Assembly (NCBI GenBank): GCA_038198775.1
Contig: JBBPZV010000044.1
Span: forward strand, 62,001 to 126,000
Reading direction: 5' to 3'
Source: JACCYJ01 sp038198775
Lineage (GTDB): Bacteria > Actinomycetota > Actinomycetes > Propionibacteriales > Nocardioidaceae
Length of the DNA: 64,000 nucleotides
Shown here: positions 62,973 through 64,000 of the stretch, piece by piece
How the letters are laid out: each line of letters starts with the position of its first letter
Position numbering within the stretch: position 1 is the first letter of the stretch
Notes under the pieces: generated by a model
Database searches by the model: none
Told to the model about the DNA's origin: nothing
Seen by the model: the letters and a program-made list of their open reading frames with translations, nothing else
Position numbers and translations under genes: made by a program

Positions 62973-64000
62973 TCAGAACAGCCCGACCGTCTGGTCGAGC
63001 TCGTCGAGGTCGACGTGAGCCGCGGCGGGGTCCGAACCCAGGCCGGGCATGGTGCGCATGTCCCCGCAGATCGGATAGACGAAGCCGGCGCCCGCCGAGG
63101 CGCGCACCTCCCGGACCGGCAGCGTCCAGCCGGTCGGGGCACCCTTGCGGGTCGGGTCGGACGAGATCGACAGGTGGGTCTTGGCGATGCAGACCGGGAG
63201 GTTGCCGAAGCCGGCCCGCTCGTACGTGTCGAGCGCCCGGGAGGCGGCCGCGGAGTACTCCACGCCGGCGGCTCCGTAGACCCGGCCGGCCACCGCCTCG
63301 ATCTTCTCCCGAAGGCTCGCCTCGTCGGGGTAGAGCAGTCGGAACCGCGACGGTTCGTCCGCGGCCTCCGCGACCGCCTCGGCCAGCTCGATCGCTCCCT
63401 GCCCGCCCTGGGCGAAGTGGGTGGAGACGGCACACCGCGCGCCCGCGCCCTCGGCGATCTCCCGGACGGCGTCGTGCTCGCTGGCGTGGTCCGTCGGGAA
63501 GGAGTTGACCGCCACCACCGGGGAGACGCCGTGCAGTCGGACGTTCTCGATCTGCTTGACGAGGTTGGCCGCACCGGCGCTGACGTGGTCGGGGTTCTCT
63601 GCCAGCAGCTCGGGGGGCAGCGGCTTGCCGGCAACGATGCGGTACTTGCCGGAGTGTGCCTTGAGCGCCCGGACGGTGGCGACCACGACCGCGGCATCGG
63701 GTGCCTCCCCGGAGGCACGGCACTTGATGTTGAAGAAGCGTTCGGCTCCCATGTCCGCTCCGAACCCCGCCTCGGTGACCACGAAGTCCCCGCACCGCAG
63801 CGCGATGAGATCGGCCAGCACCGAGGAGTTCCCCGTCGCGATGTTGCCGAAGGGTCCGCAGTGCACGATCGCGGGTGTGTTCTCCACGGTCTGCAACAGG
63901 TTCGGCTTGATCGCCTCCCGCAGCAGCACCGTCATGGCACCGGCGCAGTCCAGCTGCTCGGCCGTGACCGGCTCGCCGTCCCCGGTGTAGCCGACCACGA
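62973..64000 (-). CDS. fhs: Formate--tetrahydrofolate ligase, C-terminal part (runs off right edge)
   Basis: The visible part covers about 342 residues to the stop; the N-terminus with the P-loop is beyond base 64000. AIKPNLLQTVENTPAIVHCG, PFGNIATGNSSVLADLIAL, FVVTEAGFGADMGAERFFNI, PVVAVNSFPTDHASEHDAV and the C-terminal GFVYPICGDMRTMPGLGSDP are diagnostic of FTHFS. Makes 10-formyl-THF from formate, THF and ATP. Followed by fchA in the same operon, completing formate-to-methenyl interconversion. Confidence 0.95.
   Translation of the reverse strand, partial: VVGYTGDGEPVTAEQLDCAGAMTVLLREAIKPNLLQTVENTPAIVHCGPFGNIATGNSSVLADLIALRCGDFVVTEAGFGADMGAERFFNIKCRASGEAPDAAVVVATVRALKAHSGKYRIVAGKPLPPELLAENPDHVSAGAANLVKQIENVRLHGVSPVVAVNSFPTDHASEHDAVREIAEGAGARCAVSTHFAQGGQGAIELAEAVAEAADEPSRFRLLYPDEASLREKIEAVAGRVYGAAGVEYSAAASRALDTYERAGFGNLPVCIAKTHLSISSDPTRKGAPTGWTLPVREVRASAGAGFVYPICGDMRTMPGLGSDPAAAHVDLDELDQTVGLF

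Overview
This window is about 64 kb of high-GC chromosomal DNA from an actinobacterium. The evidence is the fused S10-spc-alpha ribosomal run, the long N-terminal extension of NusG, the coiled-coil insertion in RpoC, TTG and GTG start codons, dense ATGA/TGATG stop-start overlaps, and a gene order that matches the ribosomal region of Streptomyces and relatives. The genus cannot be fixed from the sequence.

Layout, left to right. 1-5005 (minus): cell-wall and cofactor genes glmS-acpS-nnrDE-alr-hydrolase. 5062-7824 (plus): coaA, a DUF389 membrane protein and a small HTH/Clp-N two-gene operon. 7856-10179 (minus): rplM-rpsI-glmM. 10382-11698 (plus): citrate synthase. 11800-16743: an ABC-F ATPase with a winged-helix protein, a secreted esterase-like lipoprotein facing a PadR regulator, and an RsmC-like methyltransferase. 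16740-33817 (minus): truA-rplQ-rpoA-rpsD-rpsK-rpsM-rpmJ-infA, then map-adk-secY and the spc and S10 operons. 34106-39101 (minus): a chloramphenicol-phosphotransferase-like protein, tuf, fusA, rpsG, rpsL. 39258-52216 (minus): a NUDIX protein, rpoC-rpoB-rplL-rplJ, a lipoprotein, rplA-rplK-nusG-secE and tRNA-Trp. 52336-54671 (plus): aminotransferase and adenosine deaminase. 54720-57005 (minus): murB, a HadAB-like dehydratase pair, rpmG, tRNA-Met, tRNA-Thr. 57047-61762: an accessory stretch bounded by a decayed tRNA-Tyr 3' fragment and the intact tRNA-Tyr. 61833-64000: yajQ, fchA and the 3' part of fhs.

How it works together. Most of the window is translation and transcription machinery under a few strong promoters. 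I can read -35/-10 pairs with 17-18 nt spacing ahead of rplM, infA, rpsJ, rpsL, rpoB and rplJ. The interesting material lies at the seams. It includes an apparent decayed island at a tRNA-Tyr site, an RpoB with Asn at the rifampicin-contact position 531 (E. coli numbering), a PadR operator placed on the start codon of its probable target, a palindromic near-leaderless promoter for the HTH/Clp-N operon, and two hairpins with compensatory base changes just after the gltA and rpoC stop codons. There is also a repeat cluster that supplies the last codons of map, a kinase-aminotransferase fusion of the hydroxylysine/ethanolamine type, and a methyltransferase broken by a deletion, a frameshift and a nonsense codon. 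I saw no CRISPR array, rRNA gene, insertion sequence or integrase.
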